From NCBI GenBank assembly GCA_020466095.1, contig CM035806.1, positions 68,995,283 to 69,059,282 on the forward strand: a stretch of 64,000 bases of DNA. Direction: 5' to 3'. Positions 45,883-56,210 of the stretch are shown here, one piece after another. This DNA comes from Chlorops oryzae (lineage: Eukaryota; Arthropoda; Insecta; Diptera; Chloropidae). How positions within the stretch are numbered: the first letter of the stretch is position 1; every line of letters starts with the position of its first letter. A program made the position numbers and the translations under genes. The notes under the pieces are model-generated. The model was not told the origin of the DNA, made no database searches, and saw only the letters and a list, made by a program, of their open reading frames with translations.

Positions 45883-48685
45883 ATAAACTAAAAACGATTT
45901 CTTTTAAGATCTCAAAATATATATGTATAACAAGGATACATTCATGGATAATTTAACAAAAAAACTAATGGTCTGCTCTTGACAAAAAAACTAGGAATTG
46001 ACTTTAATACGCGCTTTATCTATTATAGTAATAACTCTAGAATAGCAAAATGCTCAATCAAACCGAACGAATTAAAAGAATGAATTATTGGACACGCGAT
46101 CGAACGAATCAAAACAAAAATTTGAAACATATTTTCTTTCTTCCTTCCTTTTTTTTTCTTTTTGTTTTTTATATTGCGAACTCTTCAAAACGAGGCTCAA
46201 AAATTCTCAATATTCCCTTGTTGTTTTAAGAAAAAAAAATTGTACTAATCATAAAAAAAGATAAAAACGACTCACCGACTTACGTTCATATTTTGTTTTT
46301 GTAGAGCTGATGCTAATTCTTCTTCGGTGAAGGCCTTCGACGAATAATGAATTTAGCAGCAACGACGTGAGCTGTGAATATGCATGCAATTTTACGAATA
46401 TGCATGTAGGAAAATTGACCAACGATGACTCTGTTTTGGAAGAGATTATTTTTAAATGTTTTGTTCCTCGCTCAAATTTAAGAAAATAAAGGAATTAAGA
46501 AAATAAATGATATTACCGGGGAGAGAAGACCATTCTTCACCAAATGATTTTTAAACTACTAATTTAAGGAATGTCTAATAATTTTCGTGCTCAAATAGGA
46601 TTGCTGTAAGTCATGACCGTCTCCTTCTATGACCTTGAAGTCCCTCAAGTTGGTTGAAGGTCGCCCTTTTATATGACCTTGGAGTGTCCTCGAAAAACAA
46701 AATGGAGGTCGTCTTCCGTTTTGAACTCCACGTCCCCTTTGGTGACAATCTGGGACCATGCGGCGGAACAAAGTTTTCGCAATATGATGACTCTCGTGAT
46801 TCTTCCGATCGCCGGACAGAAAATTGATGACGATTGGCGTCGAAGACGGAAAATAATTTCGACGAATTTTCGTCCCAAACGGATAAAAATTTTGGAGACA
46901 CGTTGGAGATTCCAAAAAACGTAGAGGGTTTGCCGGGAATTCTCTTCCGACCAAATATGTTTGGTTTCTTGACCAAATTAGTTTTTAAGTTTTTGAAATT
47001 CACTTATACTTTAATATTTTTTTATTTAATCATCATATTTTTAAATTTCAAAAAAACTTGACAGTATAAAGTTAACCCTTCTGGGCTTCAGAGAAGAATC
47101 CGTCGACTGAGCTCTCGATGCTGCGCCGGCACCCGCTTTTAAACCTTTCGCTGCTCTCTTTTTCTGATATATTCAGCAATTAGGAAATGTGTGTTAGGAC
47201 AGATGATAAGATGCTCTGCATTCTTCTTTTCCTTTGTTCTAAATTTTTTTTTTTTTTATTAGATAGAAGCAGGTTTGGCTGCGATTGTGCGTATGCAATA
47301 TACGAATTAACATTTTATTGCCTATTGCATTTGTGTGTTGAACTACATGCCTTGCACTGATCGAATGATCGATGACGTAGAGTTCGATGCAAATCATCTT
47401 CTTTGTTATTTTTTTTTTTATTGCCTGCTTAGGTAACCCAGTGGACCATAACCCTGCCTTCTGGTGTTTTCTATTCGGCTTCTTAGATGAACTAGCCCTC
47501 TTTTGAATATTTTGTGGGTTTTGCTTTTTTAACCCAGCACATACCCAAGTAGCAAAATGTGGTATTCATTCGGCATTTCATTTCTTTATTCAAACTTAAT
47601 ATGATCAGTTTTTGGTATTTGAATCCTCCCTTCTTTAATGTCACTTAAATCGGTTTTAAAGTAGAATACTTCGAATATCGTACTTAAATTAGTAAAGTGT
47701 TTTTCATCAACGTGTGCTGTTAAAAAGGGAAAAAAATTATGGCCGCCCTGCATTTCAGTCCGGTGTCGACCACCGAAGGGAATGGTGTACGCTCGGATGT
47801 TAAACTTTTCCTAATTAAATTATTATATTTGTATTCCTTCTAATTTGCAGCAATACTTACGATTGTACGAAATTTAAAATGCTTACGAGTTAATCTTTGC
47901 AAATAATTTGACTTAAGAAAAGTATATACTAAAACCCCACATAAAAACACATTTTTAAGCACCAGCGCATTGATTTCAGCGTAATTGTTTTACAAAAATA
48001 TTTCATCAATTCAAACAATTATGAAGGCGCGTGAATTTTGAAGGGGGTAGCAGGTGTAATTTAACGATAAAAGTCGTTGCGTTTGTAAAATTGCTTCAAT
48101 TTGGCGTAACGAAGAAACGCCAAAGTCACTTATTTTACTTATCATAGCATTGATGAACACAAATATCTTGTCAATAAAATTTTAGACAGAACCAATACCC
48201 TCTGCAAAATATGTTTCCGTTTCATTTTATCATTAGTATTTAAATCAATGTGATAAAAACAGATAGAGAATGTTTTTATAAACTCATAAGCTGTGCTGGA
48301 GTTAAGAAGCCTTTAAGAAGATAAAAACTAGAACTTGAATTTTTGCTCTCCTATTTAAGTGGCAATTAAGATAGAAATACGATTCTCAATTTCTTCTATC
48401 GGACCGCCCACATGGGCCCTTTTGCACTTAATTTGGACTTTAATATGTCTTAAAGACGGACTGCAAACCTTTTGTAGCCTTCTTCACTTTTTCTTTAAAT
48501 TATGATAATAAACATATTTGTTTCTTGGGTAAGCCCTCCTAGATTGGCAAAATCTTCCACTGTGCGACGATATAAGTATTCTCTATAAAAAGGCATAAGA
48601 AAAAATGATTGTTCTGGCAATTCAATACTATTTTATTTATATATATTTTTTTCGTTATTCTGAAAGTAGAAAAGTTTCAGGGCTA
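45883..48685. other. Mostly unassigned DNA, with a GC-richer block at 46600-46960
   Basis: No confirmed gene. The block 46600-46960 is clearly less AT-rich and is open in several frames at once (two - strand frames of about 130 codons, one + frame of 83). This reflects composition as much as coding, and no motif was recognised. The part at 48015-48100 is a dispersed repeat also present, inverted, at 14085-14165. The 3' end of the MULE element should lie in 47.9-48.7 kb, but its terminal repeat was not found. Confidence 0.35.
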
Positions 48686-48992
48686 TTAATCTTGGCACAC
48701 CAAACATATAAATGGCAAGTTTTCAAAATCGTAATCGTTCGTGATATCTGAATGCCTTGTAACAATGTATCTGGTGTGCACATAGTACGAACACATATCG
48801 CACAGAATCCAATTTTGATTCGCACTGATACCGTATCGGCAACAGTACAAAAAAAATATCTTCAATTTTGTGTGCAATCTGTAGACACCTTCCTATAAGT
48901 TTTTTCCTATAATTTATGCCGGAAAAATTTGTGGGAAAGTTTTTTCCATGCAAAAAGGTCTCGACTGCTTGCAAGACTGCATAGCCGCAACT
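48686..48992 (-). CDS. MULE gene: protease Cys block and PHD finger
   Basis: The frame after the TGA reads SCGYAVLQAVETFLHGK and goes on to CLQIAHKIEDIFF. At an A8 run (about 48850-48857) the frame must change. The new frame gives YCCRYGISANQNWILCDMC, then YYVHTRYIV and FICLVCQD, with a stop at 48686. The C-x2-C-like start, W-x2-CDxC, H and final C-x2-C fit a PHD finger; one of the eight ligands is uncertain. A PHD next to an Ulp1 domain suggests chromatin or SUMO targeting (inference). Confidence 0.7.
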
Positions 48993-49250
48993 TCATTGGT
49001 CTCGCTGCCTCCACTTTGTGCGAAAATCCTCAAATTTCCACGAGTCCGGCAAAATGTTAGTCCAATTGTTCTCCGTAGCCAAGTTGTTATAGGATTCGCA
49101 AAAAGTTTTAAGACCTAGCGCAAATGCTTGTCCTCGCAACGGTGAAGCTTGAAGACCTTGGGGATCGCAAAATATGATTTGCGCAGCTTTTAAATTTAAA
49201 ATGGCTAAACACCAATGGTTAGTTGTGTGGACAGCAGTTATGATGTACTC
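48993..49250 (-). CDS. MULE gene: C48 protease catalytic His/Asp part
   Basis: Continues the frame left at 53832 across the mariner: EYIITAVHTTNHWCLAIL, then NLKAAQIIFCDPQG. HW with D about 17-20 residues on is the His-Asp pair of Ulp1/SENP proteases. It ends QRDQ then TGA (48993-48995). The next codons in the same frame are SCGYAVLQAVETF, the catalytic Gln...Cys-Gly block, so the TGA interrupts an otherwise complete triad. The change could be a late mutation or a base error. Confidence 0.78.
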   Translation of the reverse strand, partial: EYIITAVHTTNHWCLAILNLKAAQIIFCDPQGLQASPLRGQAFALGLKTFCESYNNLATENNWTNILPDSWKFEDFRTKWRQRDQ

Positions 49251-49431
49251 TAACAGGTTGGCTGATAAGTCCCCGGTCTGACACATAGATGGCGTCGCTA
49301 ATATTAAATGCATATTATTTTTATATAGTGGCAACCTTCAAATGATTCGTGTCAAAATTTTACGTCTGTAAGTCAATTAGTTTGTGAGATAGAGCGTCTT
49401 TTGTGAAGCAACTTTTGTTATTGTGGAAAAA

Positions 49432-50137
49432 ATGGAAAAAAAGGAATTTCGTGTTTTGATAAAATACTGTTTTCTGAATGGAAAAAATACAGTGGAAGCA
49501 AAAACTTGGCTTGATAATGAGTTTCCGGACTCTGCCCCAGGAAAATCAACAATATTTGATTGGTATGGAAAATTCAAGCGTGGTGAAATGAGCACGGAGG
49601 ACGGTGAACGCAGTGGACGCCCGAAAGAGGTGGTTACCGACGAAAACATCAAAAAAATTCACAAAATGATTTTGAATGACCGTAACATGAAGTTGATCGA
49701 GATAGCAGAGGCCTTAACGATATCAAAGGACCGTGTTGGTCATATCATTCAGTGACTATTATATGTCGTTATTGGAGCGTTTGAAGGTCGAAATCGCGGC
49801 AAAACGGCCCCATATGAAGAAGAAAAAAGTGTTTTTCCACCAAGACAACGCACCGTGCCACAACTCATTGAGAACGATGGCAAAAATTCATGAATTAGGC
49901 TTCGAATTGCTTCCCCACCCACCGTATTCTCCAGATCTGGCCCCCAGCGACTTTTTCTTGTTCTCAGACCTCAAAAGGATGCTCGTAGGGAAAAAATTTG
50001 GCTGCAATGAAGAGGTGATCGCCGAAACTGAGGCCTATTTTGAGCCAAAACCGAAGGAGTACAACCAAAATGGTATCAAAAAATTGGAAGGTCGTTATAA
50101 TCGTTGTATCGGTCTTGAAGGGAACTATGTTGAATAA
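49432..50137 (+). pseudogene. Himar1-like mariner transposase with internal deletion
   Basis: Starts MEKKEFRVLIKYCF and continues with the DNA-binding part (AKTWLDNEFPDSAPGKST, RSGRPKEVVTDENIKKIHK) up to RVGHIIQ near 49750. It then jumps, with a frame change, to SDYYMSLLERLKVE. It keeps FHQDNAPCHNS (second Asp) and PPYSPDLAPSDFFLFSD (third Asp) and ends LEGNYVE. About 140 residues are missing, including the first catalytic Asp block. The remaining residues are very close to horn-fly Himar1 from memory, which fits the horizontal spread known for this subfamily. It is inactive. Confidence 0.9.
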
Positions 50138-50434
50138 TAAAAACGAATTTTGACAAAAAAATGTGTTTTTAGAACGAAGTTCTTTATGAAACGATAGCGA
50201 CAGGGGACCTAGTCGAGAAAAAGTGAAAAACCGCTATAAAATCCGCGTTACCTAAATTGAAGTTCGCAAAAAAGGGTATAATAACCTTTGCAAAAAGAAA
50301 GAAATATACATATATTTACGTAAAATGACTTCCTGATGCGGCCGAGATATTATACTTTTTTAGGCGACACTTATTTCCGACGATATCCCGAAAAAACAAT
50401 TAATTATTAAATTCAGAAACTACACAGACACATA

Positions 50435-51721
50435 TTAGGTGTAGTAAAAAGAAATCCATTATTTTTCCAATAGATGGCGTTATTTATCTGCATCTCGCGT
50501 TGTATAAGTCCGATCGTGTTCCGCTAGAGGGCATTAGAAAGATGACTGTTCCTTCTAAAAAAGCTTTTTTGACACTTTTTTGATTGATTGATTCAGTTTT
50601 GTTTGAGAGCTTGTCAAAGATGGACATCAGCAAAGAGAAAATTCGCTACATTTTACAGTTTTTCTTCGATAAGGGAGAAAACGCAAGCCAGGCGGCTGAA
50701 AATGTGAATAGCGTTTATGGACCTGATACTGTAACAGCCAATCATGCGCAATTTTGGTTTCGTCGATTCCGTTCCGGTAACTTCGATGTCAAGGATGCAC
50801 CACGCACTGGAAGGCCAATTGTCGAAAATGTCGATAAAATCATGGAAATTATCGAGTCCGACTGTCATGTTAGCACTGTTTCGATTGCAAAAGAGCTAAA
50901 GATTGCACAAAAAACCGTTTGGAACCATTTGAATAAGGCTGGATACACAAAGAAGCTCGATGTATGGGTGCCACACGAGTTAACGCAAAAAAACCTCACA
51001 GACCGAATTTCCATCTGCGAATCGCTGCTGAACCGCAACAAAATCGACCCATTTCTGAAGCGGTTGGTGACTGGTGATGAAAAGTGGGTCACTTACGACA
51101 ACGTCAAGCGAAAACGGTCGAGGTCGAAACACGGTGAACCGGCGGAAACGGTGGCCAAGCCAGGATTGACGGCCAGGAAGGTTTTGCTGTGTGTTTGGTG
51201 GGATTGGCAGGGAATTATCTACTATAAGCTGCTCCCATACGGCAAAACTCTTAACTCGGAACTCTACTGTCAACAATTGGACCGTCTGAAGGAAGCAATC
51301 GCCCATAAGCGGCCAGCTTTGACCAATAGGAGAGGAATTGTGTTCCATCAGGACAACGCCAGGCCACACACATCGATATTGACTCGCCAGAAGCTCCGGG
51401 AGTTTGGTTGGGAGGTTCTTCTGCATCCACCTTATAGTCCGGACCTGGCACCAAGTGATTACCATCTGATCCTGTCCATGGCGAACAATTTTGCTGGTGA
51501 AACATTCGCTTCAAGAGAGGCTTCTGAAATTCGACTGTCTCAATTTTTTGCTAATAGGAACGAGGGCTTCTATGAGAGAGGCATAATGAAATTACCTTTA
51601 AAATAGCAATAAGTTATCGAACAAAACGGCGCATATTTGACCTAAATCGGGTCATTCTACCTATCTTAAATAAAGCCCTCAATTTAATGCAAAAATAATG
51701 GATTTCTTTTTACTACACCAA
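50435..51721 (+). mobile_element. mariner element (DD34D), copy 2, nearly intact
   Basis: The left end TTAGGTGTAGTAAAAAGAAA and the inverted right end TTGGTGTAGTAAAAAGAAA differ by one missing base. TA duplications are at 50433-50434 and 51722-51723. It encodes an almost full-length transposase. It is the same family as 40215-41499 but not the Himar1-like one that surrounds it. Confidence 0.93.
50620..51606 (+). CDS. mariner transposase, lacking the last residues
   Basis: Long open frame; I prefer the ATG at 50620 (MDISKEKIRYILQFFF). The earlier, in-frame 12 codons from 50584 are not mariner-like. The N-terminal paired-type helix-turn-helix has ASQAAENVNSVYG and VSTVSIAKELKIAQKTV. The linker WVPHELTQKN is canonical. 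Catalytic Asps are in VTGDEKW (about residue 165 counted from 50584), FHQDNARPHTS (257) and PPYSPDLAPSDYHL (292), giving D-34-D. The frame stops at TAG (51604-51606), where copy 1 has Trp; a second stop, TAA, follows two codons later, so about 13 C-terminal residues are lost. It looks like the mellifera/cecropia/mori side of mariner (inference). Activity is doubtful but not excluded. Confidence 0.9.
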   Translation: MDISKEKIRYILQFFFDKGENASQAAENVNSVYGPDTVTANHAQFWFRRFRSGNFDVKDAPRTGRPIVENVDKIMEIIESDCHVSTVSIAKELKIAQKTVWNHLNKAGYTKKLDVWVPHELTQKNLTDRISICESLLNRNKIDPFLKRLVTGDEKWVTYDNVKRKRSRSKHGEPAETVAKPGLTARKVLLCVWWDWQGIIYYKLLPYGKTLNSELYCQQLDRLKEAIAHKRPALTNRRGIVFHQDNARPHTSILTRQKLREFGWEVLLHPPYSPDLAPSDYHLILSMANNFAGETFASREASEIRLSQFFANRNEGFYERGIMKLPLK

Positions 51722-51723
51722 TA

Positions 51724-52090
51724 CAAGCATAAATGCATTCAAACAAAACAAAACAATATGTGGTGCTGCCAGACTGAACGTTTTCAGAATAACTCCGGTT
51801 AGTAGGTTGTTGCAAATATATAAGGGCATTTTAGGTAGCTTATAATTTTTTTGCGCTATCAAAGCATACGTCAATTCGTACATAATTAAAACATATTTAA
51901 AATCATCGTCTGTACTCCGGGGGCTGCGGATGTAATATCGTTGTGAAAAATATCGATACTTTAAAATATCTTTATGTATGAAAATTCGCATTTTCGAGAC
52001 TATCTCATTTGCGATGGAAAACCCTTTACACGTATGCTTTTTCAGTTCCAGTATATTCTGCTTATCTAACTTAGCACTTTGAGGGCTCAA
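51724..52090 (-). CDS. Unrecognised protein fragment
   Basis: About 122 codons open on the - strand, beginning SPQSAKLDKQNILELKKHT and containing YFSQRYYIRSPRSTDDD and IMYELTYALIAQKNYKLPKM. The end LAAPHIVLFCLNAFMLV is hydrophobic and stops at the edge of mariner copy 2, so it may be truncated by that insertion. It lies within the AGAACGAAGTTC-bounded insert and might be part of its own transposase. Amino-acid composition looks protein-like (mixed charges, no simple repeats), but I recognise no domain. Confidence 0.35.
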
Positions 52091-52282
52091 CGCTGTTAAA
52101 GTAAATTGAAAGGAAGTAACGAGCTCACTACTTTGAAGAAGGGAAATCAGAGTTGAAATTTCGATGACAGGTCGACAGAAATATAGGAAATGTGTGACTT
52201 AAATGCAACCCTGTGAGTCCGATTACTTGTAATAAGCGTATGCGTTCAAGTAGCGAAAGTAAGTCAAAGTACTTATTTGTTT

Positions 52283-52350
52283 TTATACCCAGCGTTAGCA
52301 GGGTATATTAGGGTATCTTGTAACAGCCAGAATAACGCTCCGTAGATATA

Positions 52351-52385
<35 letters not shown>

Positions 52386-53436
52386 TTGATCAGGATCAAA
52401 AATTCGATTTAGACATGTCCGTCTGTCCGTCCGTCCGTGTCCTGATCTCTTCCGAAACGGCTGGACCAATCAAGTCGAAATGTGGCACACAGGTATATCG
52501 GGGTCCGAGTATGATCCTAACTAAAAATGGAAGACATCCACTCACTGCCACGCCCACAAATGAATTTAATGTGTTTTCAGTAAAATGCTTGTAACTTGCG
52601 AACCACTCAACACATTCCATTGATATTTGGTGTACTGGTAAACTACGAAAAGGGACATATCCTGGAAAAAATAGACGCCGCCCTCCGTGAGCCACGCCCA
52701 CCAATAAGGGCTTATCGTAACTTGTGAAGTAAAAGGCGTAGAAGCTTCAAATTCGCAACATAGGTTGACCAAGACGAATGAAAGGTGTAGGAAAAAATTT
52801 TATGAGGCCCGCCCACTGCCACGCCCACTGCCACGCCCACAAATGGAGATTTTTCGTAACTTCCGAAGTAAAAAGCGTAGAAGCTTCAAATTCGCAACAT
52901 AGGTTGACCAAGGCGAAGGAAAGGTGTAGGAAAAATTTTGTGGCTCGCCCACTGCCACGCCCACAAATGAAGATTTTTCGTAACTTCCGAAGTAAAAGGC
53001 ATAGAAGCTTCAAATTCGCAACATAGGTTCAACAAGGCGAATGAAAGGTGTAGGAAAAAATTTTATTTGGCCCGCCCACTGCCACGCCCACAAATGAAGA
53101 TTTTTCGTAACTTGCGAAGTAAAAGGCGTAGAAGCTTCAAATTCGCAACATAGGTTCAGCAAGGCGAATGAAAGGTGTAGGAAAAAAATGTATGTGGCCC
53201 GCCCACTGCCACGCCCACAAATGAAGATTTTTCGTAACTTCCGAAGTAAAAGGCGTAGAAGCTTCAAATTCGCAACATAGGTTCACCAAGGCGAATGAAA
53301 GGTGTAGGGAAATAATTTATGTGGCCGTCCCACTGCCACGCCCATAAATGGAGAAGCAAAACATAGTGCGCTCATAACGTCGGGACGCTGGGTATTTCAA
53401 AGTCGGGCTTGACCGACTTTAGCTTTCTTACTTGTT
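52283..53436 (+). mobile_element. DINE-1-like element, family A, copy 3
   Basis: 5' hairpin TATACCCAGCG-TTAG-CAGGGTATA, a TA microsatellite (about 52352-52382), a short GTCC minisatellite, five or so tandem units with CCCACTGCCACGCCC, and 3' hairpin AAAGTCGGGCTTGACCGACTTT plus CTTTCTTACTTGTT. Orientation is + and the element lies in the unclassified insertion. Confidence 0.88.
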
Positions 53437-53831
53437 TGTTAATAAAATTAATATTTGGACGGCGTTCTTTTAAGAATTCAAGTGTTGTTAAAGACATTCT
53501 GATATGTTACTCAAAAATACAGCAAAAAATTTCGGGTAGGTGCGTTTTTCGCGTAAGTGCATAAAATTGTCTGGAAAGTAATTGAATGCAAATAAGCAGA
53601 ATATACTGTATCGCATTTTCGCTTGTTAAAAACAGTTGAAAACAACAAACAGCCGTCTTGTATACATATATTTTTCGATTAATAAAAACAAATGAGTTTT
53701 GCGAAAAACCTTGCTGCAAATTATATTTACTAACATTTATAAATACCATAATGAACTTCGTTCTTATCTGGTGTCCTATGACACAACTCAACTTGTTCTT
53801 TGTTATACCGGGGACTTATCAGCCAACCTGT

Positions 53832-56210
53832 TATATCACTATGTATCTCCGATCGTATGGGGAAATCCGTTAAATCTAATATTTTTCTGTTGTCGAAAAT
53901 ATATATTTTTGTAATGTATGGATCCAAAATCATTACATCAGTTCTTTCACTTTCTTCAAGAAAACCATCTATAAAGTAGCGCATGTGTAGATCAGATAGC
54001 CATGCATTTTCTCCAGTTGAAGTTTTTTGAAGTACTTCAAATTCTTCGAAACTGATATGTAGGCGTTCCTCTCCAGTCCCTAGGCGTGCGCAAACCAAGT
54101 AGTTGTGACTGCACCTTTTATATCTCTCCATGTTTTTAATTTTGCCATTTTCATACTTTTCTATTGCGTATTTGGCTACAGAGATATTATTGGAAACAAT
54201 CTGTTTGGTTCGCTGATTTAAAACCATTTTCCTTATTTTGGATCTATCACAGTAAGTAAGGTGATTAGATTTCGAAAGCGCTCTTCTTTTTTGCCACTTC
54301 TCTTCTGCTGGCGGTGATTTAGCTATGTTGGTTGCACATCGTTGAGTAGGCAGCTCGTTGTTATTTTCTATTAAATAATAATCTCTGTGCTGTTTTAGCA
54401 ATCTTATGAGACGGCCCACCTTCGCTGAGTTACCACCAAGCGATAAATTACTTCCAACACACAAAGTTTTCACATTGTGAAAGTGACCCTCCACTCTGCC
54501 GTTTGTGATGTGGTCTTTTTGAAAATTATACTGGCCACCATCAGTGATAAAACGTGACCACAACGGTAAATAGGCGAAGTGTTTTTTATTAAAATCTTCT
54601 AAAAACTCAGGAGAGTAAAACGGATATTTGACCATTTGATCGAGTGTGAAATCAGTGCTTTTTTGTATATTTTCAAACATTTGAAAGTAAAGGCTGCGTT
54701 TATATTTTTTGTCGCTGTTTGTATGTACAAAACTGTCTGGGTTTACCACAGGATAAGAAGATTTCTCCTTAACGAAATGCTCTGTTATTTTTTGGAGAAG
54801 TTTTATTTTATCTCCGTCAGAATATGGCTGGTTCATCAAATCACACAAAAACCGACAAAAATGTTTAATTTGGTTGAAATTGGTTTCGTCTTGCAAATAT
54901 GACAAAATTTCCATGATTTCGGTTTTGATGTCCTTATTGAAAAATTTAAGAACATTTTGCACAAGATTTTTTTGGAAATGCGACATGCAGAGTTTTATGA
55001 CGAGTTTATGCTTTATTACATTGAAACCAGATTCCACCAAGTTATATGTTAAGTTTACATATTCTATGAGCTCCATCTGATTAAAACTGAGGCTAATCGC
55101 ATTTAATAATGCCATACTACAGTCGCTTACAATTGTTGTAAAAATAGGCCAACAGTTCAACTCAATGCATTTCCTTATGAAACAGTTCAACCAATATTCA
55201 ATTGAGTATTGGTCATGTTGGCTTGAAATTCTTTCAAGAATGGCGCAGGTACGAGATTGAACTGTTGGTACAACAACAGCATAATAGTATAACCGCTTAG
55301 ATGCTTGGCGCAAATCCCGCACTAGTCCGCCTGTAGAGTCCACATGAGCAATAAGAGAATTTCGACTTTTGTATGCACTTTTAATTTGCATATCACTATA
55401 TAAATGAACATCAAACTCAATGCATATTTTTTGAATGTTCTTGTCGCTAGGGGCTTCGTTTTCAGCCATTTTGACAACATCTAAAAAATCGTCAGTATCA
55501 AAATCGCCTTCTCTTAAGCGTTCACTCCTTATTTTCCTTGCAGTTGAAACAGAAAAAATTTTTTTCATATTTTTAGAGGACTGTAGAATATCTTTATCAG
55601 ATTCGAGTACACATTTTTGTCTGTATTGGTAGGGAAACATATTGGTCAGTATTTTTTTTCGCATCTTTACGGTATTTTCCTCTAACTTGTGCAGTCTTAA
55701 AAGCTTCGTGTTTAACACGACCTTGAATTTTGACAAGAACTTTCAAAACATTGCTATTATCGGTTTTTGATAGTGGTATGAAGACTTCATAAGATACACA
55801 ACCCAGGTGACTGCATTTAAAAACTATTTTAAAGAGGTTTGCTTTTGTCATTTGGCGAAATCCTTTTGACACTACAATACAGTTGAATATGCTGGTTAGT
55901 TTTGGTCTGAGAACTGAAAGGTATCCGTCATCGTCGCGAGGAATTTCCATAGTTGAGGAATCTAGTATTTTTGCATAATCTTCTTGAGTAATAGAAATCG
56001 TTAGTTCACGAACATGTTCTGCATTTTTATTCAACGAGGGATGTCGTGTTTTTCTGTTTTCAAGAAGTGTTGTTGTAATTTTAGGTGTTGTTATATTGTC
56101 TAAAGAAAAATGAGAGCGGGGAGTTTCTGAGAAGGTTGGCTTGAGGCTACTCATGCTTGGAGTTGTTTCCGAAAACATAAAGCAGTTCGAATTATTTTTT
56201 TCTTGACTGA
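53832..56210 (-). CDS. MULE transposase core: zinc segment, DDE, start of C48 protease
   Basis: The first part (56210-55660) ends with FKIVFKCSHLGC, then VKIQGRVKHEAF, a C-x4-C...H arrangement resembling FLYWCH/WRKY-GCM1 DNA-binding modules of MULEs. After the frame change at T8 (55652-55659) a 635-residue frame follows. It has HVDSTGG (Asp about residue 133), TIVSDCSMA (Asp about 205), the MULE C-x2-H signature KLCMSH (250-253), and NGRVEGHFHNVK with the candidate catalytic Glu about 416. From about residue 574, NAWLSDLHMRYFIDG matches the W-L-x-D start of Ulp1-type C48 proteases, followed by MILDPYIT. The frame runs on for 33 residues into the mariner end (GWLISPRYNKEQ), which is an artefact of the insertion. 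Confidence 0.82.

Larger units (their letters stand above)
50171..53794. mobile_element. Unclassified insertion with AGAACGAAGTTC ends
   Basis: AGAACGAAGTTC (50171-50182) is inverted as GAACTTCGTTCT (53753-53764), and the match extends a few bases to TTTAT/ATAAT. On the right, 30 more bases (with palindrome GTGTCCTATGACAC) separate it from recognisable mariner sequence, so the exact end is uncertain. Inside are a mariner (50435-51721) and a DINE A (52283-53436). What is left is about 1.2 kb and carries the frame at 51724-52090. Confidence 0.55.
49253..53831 (+). mobile_element. Himar1-like (irritans subfamily) mariner, deleted and invaded
   Basis: The left end ACAGGTTGGCTGATAAGTCC and the right end GGGGACTTATCAGCCAACCT (then GT) are inverted and match the published Himar1 terminal repeat as I remember it. 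TA duplications are at 49251-49252 and 53832-53833. It lies within the protease codons of the MULE gene. Between about 50171 and 53794 it is split by a further insertion; the mariner resumes with TTCTTTGTTATACCGGGG just before its right end. Confidence 0.9.

Noticed and set aside
46559..47003. Two overlapping - strand frames of about 130 codons as a host gene
   Set aside because: Several frames are open at once and none shows a domain; kept only as a composition anomaly.
53507..53791. 94-codon - strand frame as a gene
   Set aside because: It crosses the inverted end of the unclassified insert, has no recognisable motif, and ends in low-complexity sequence.
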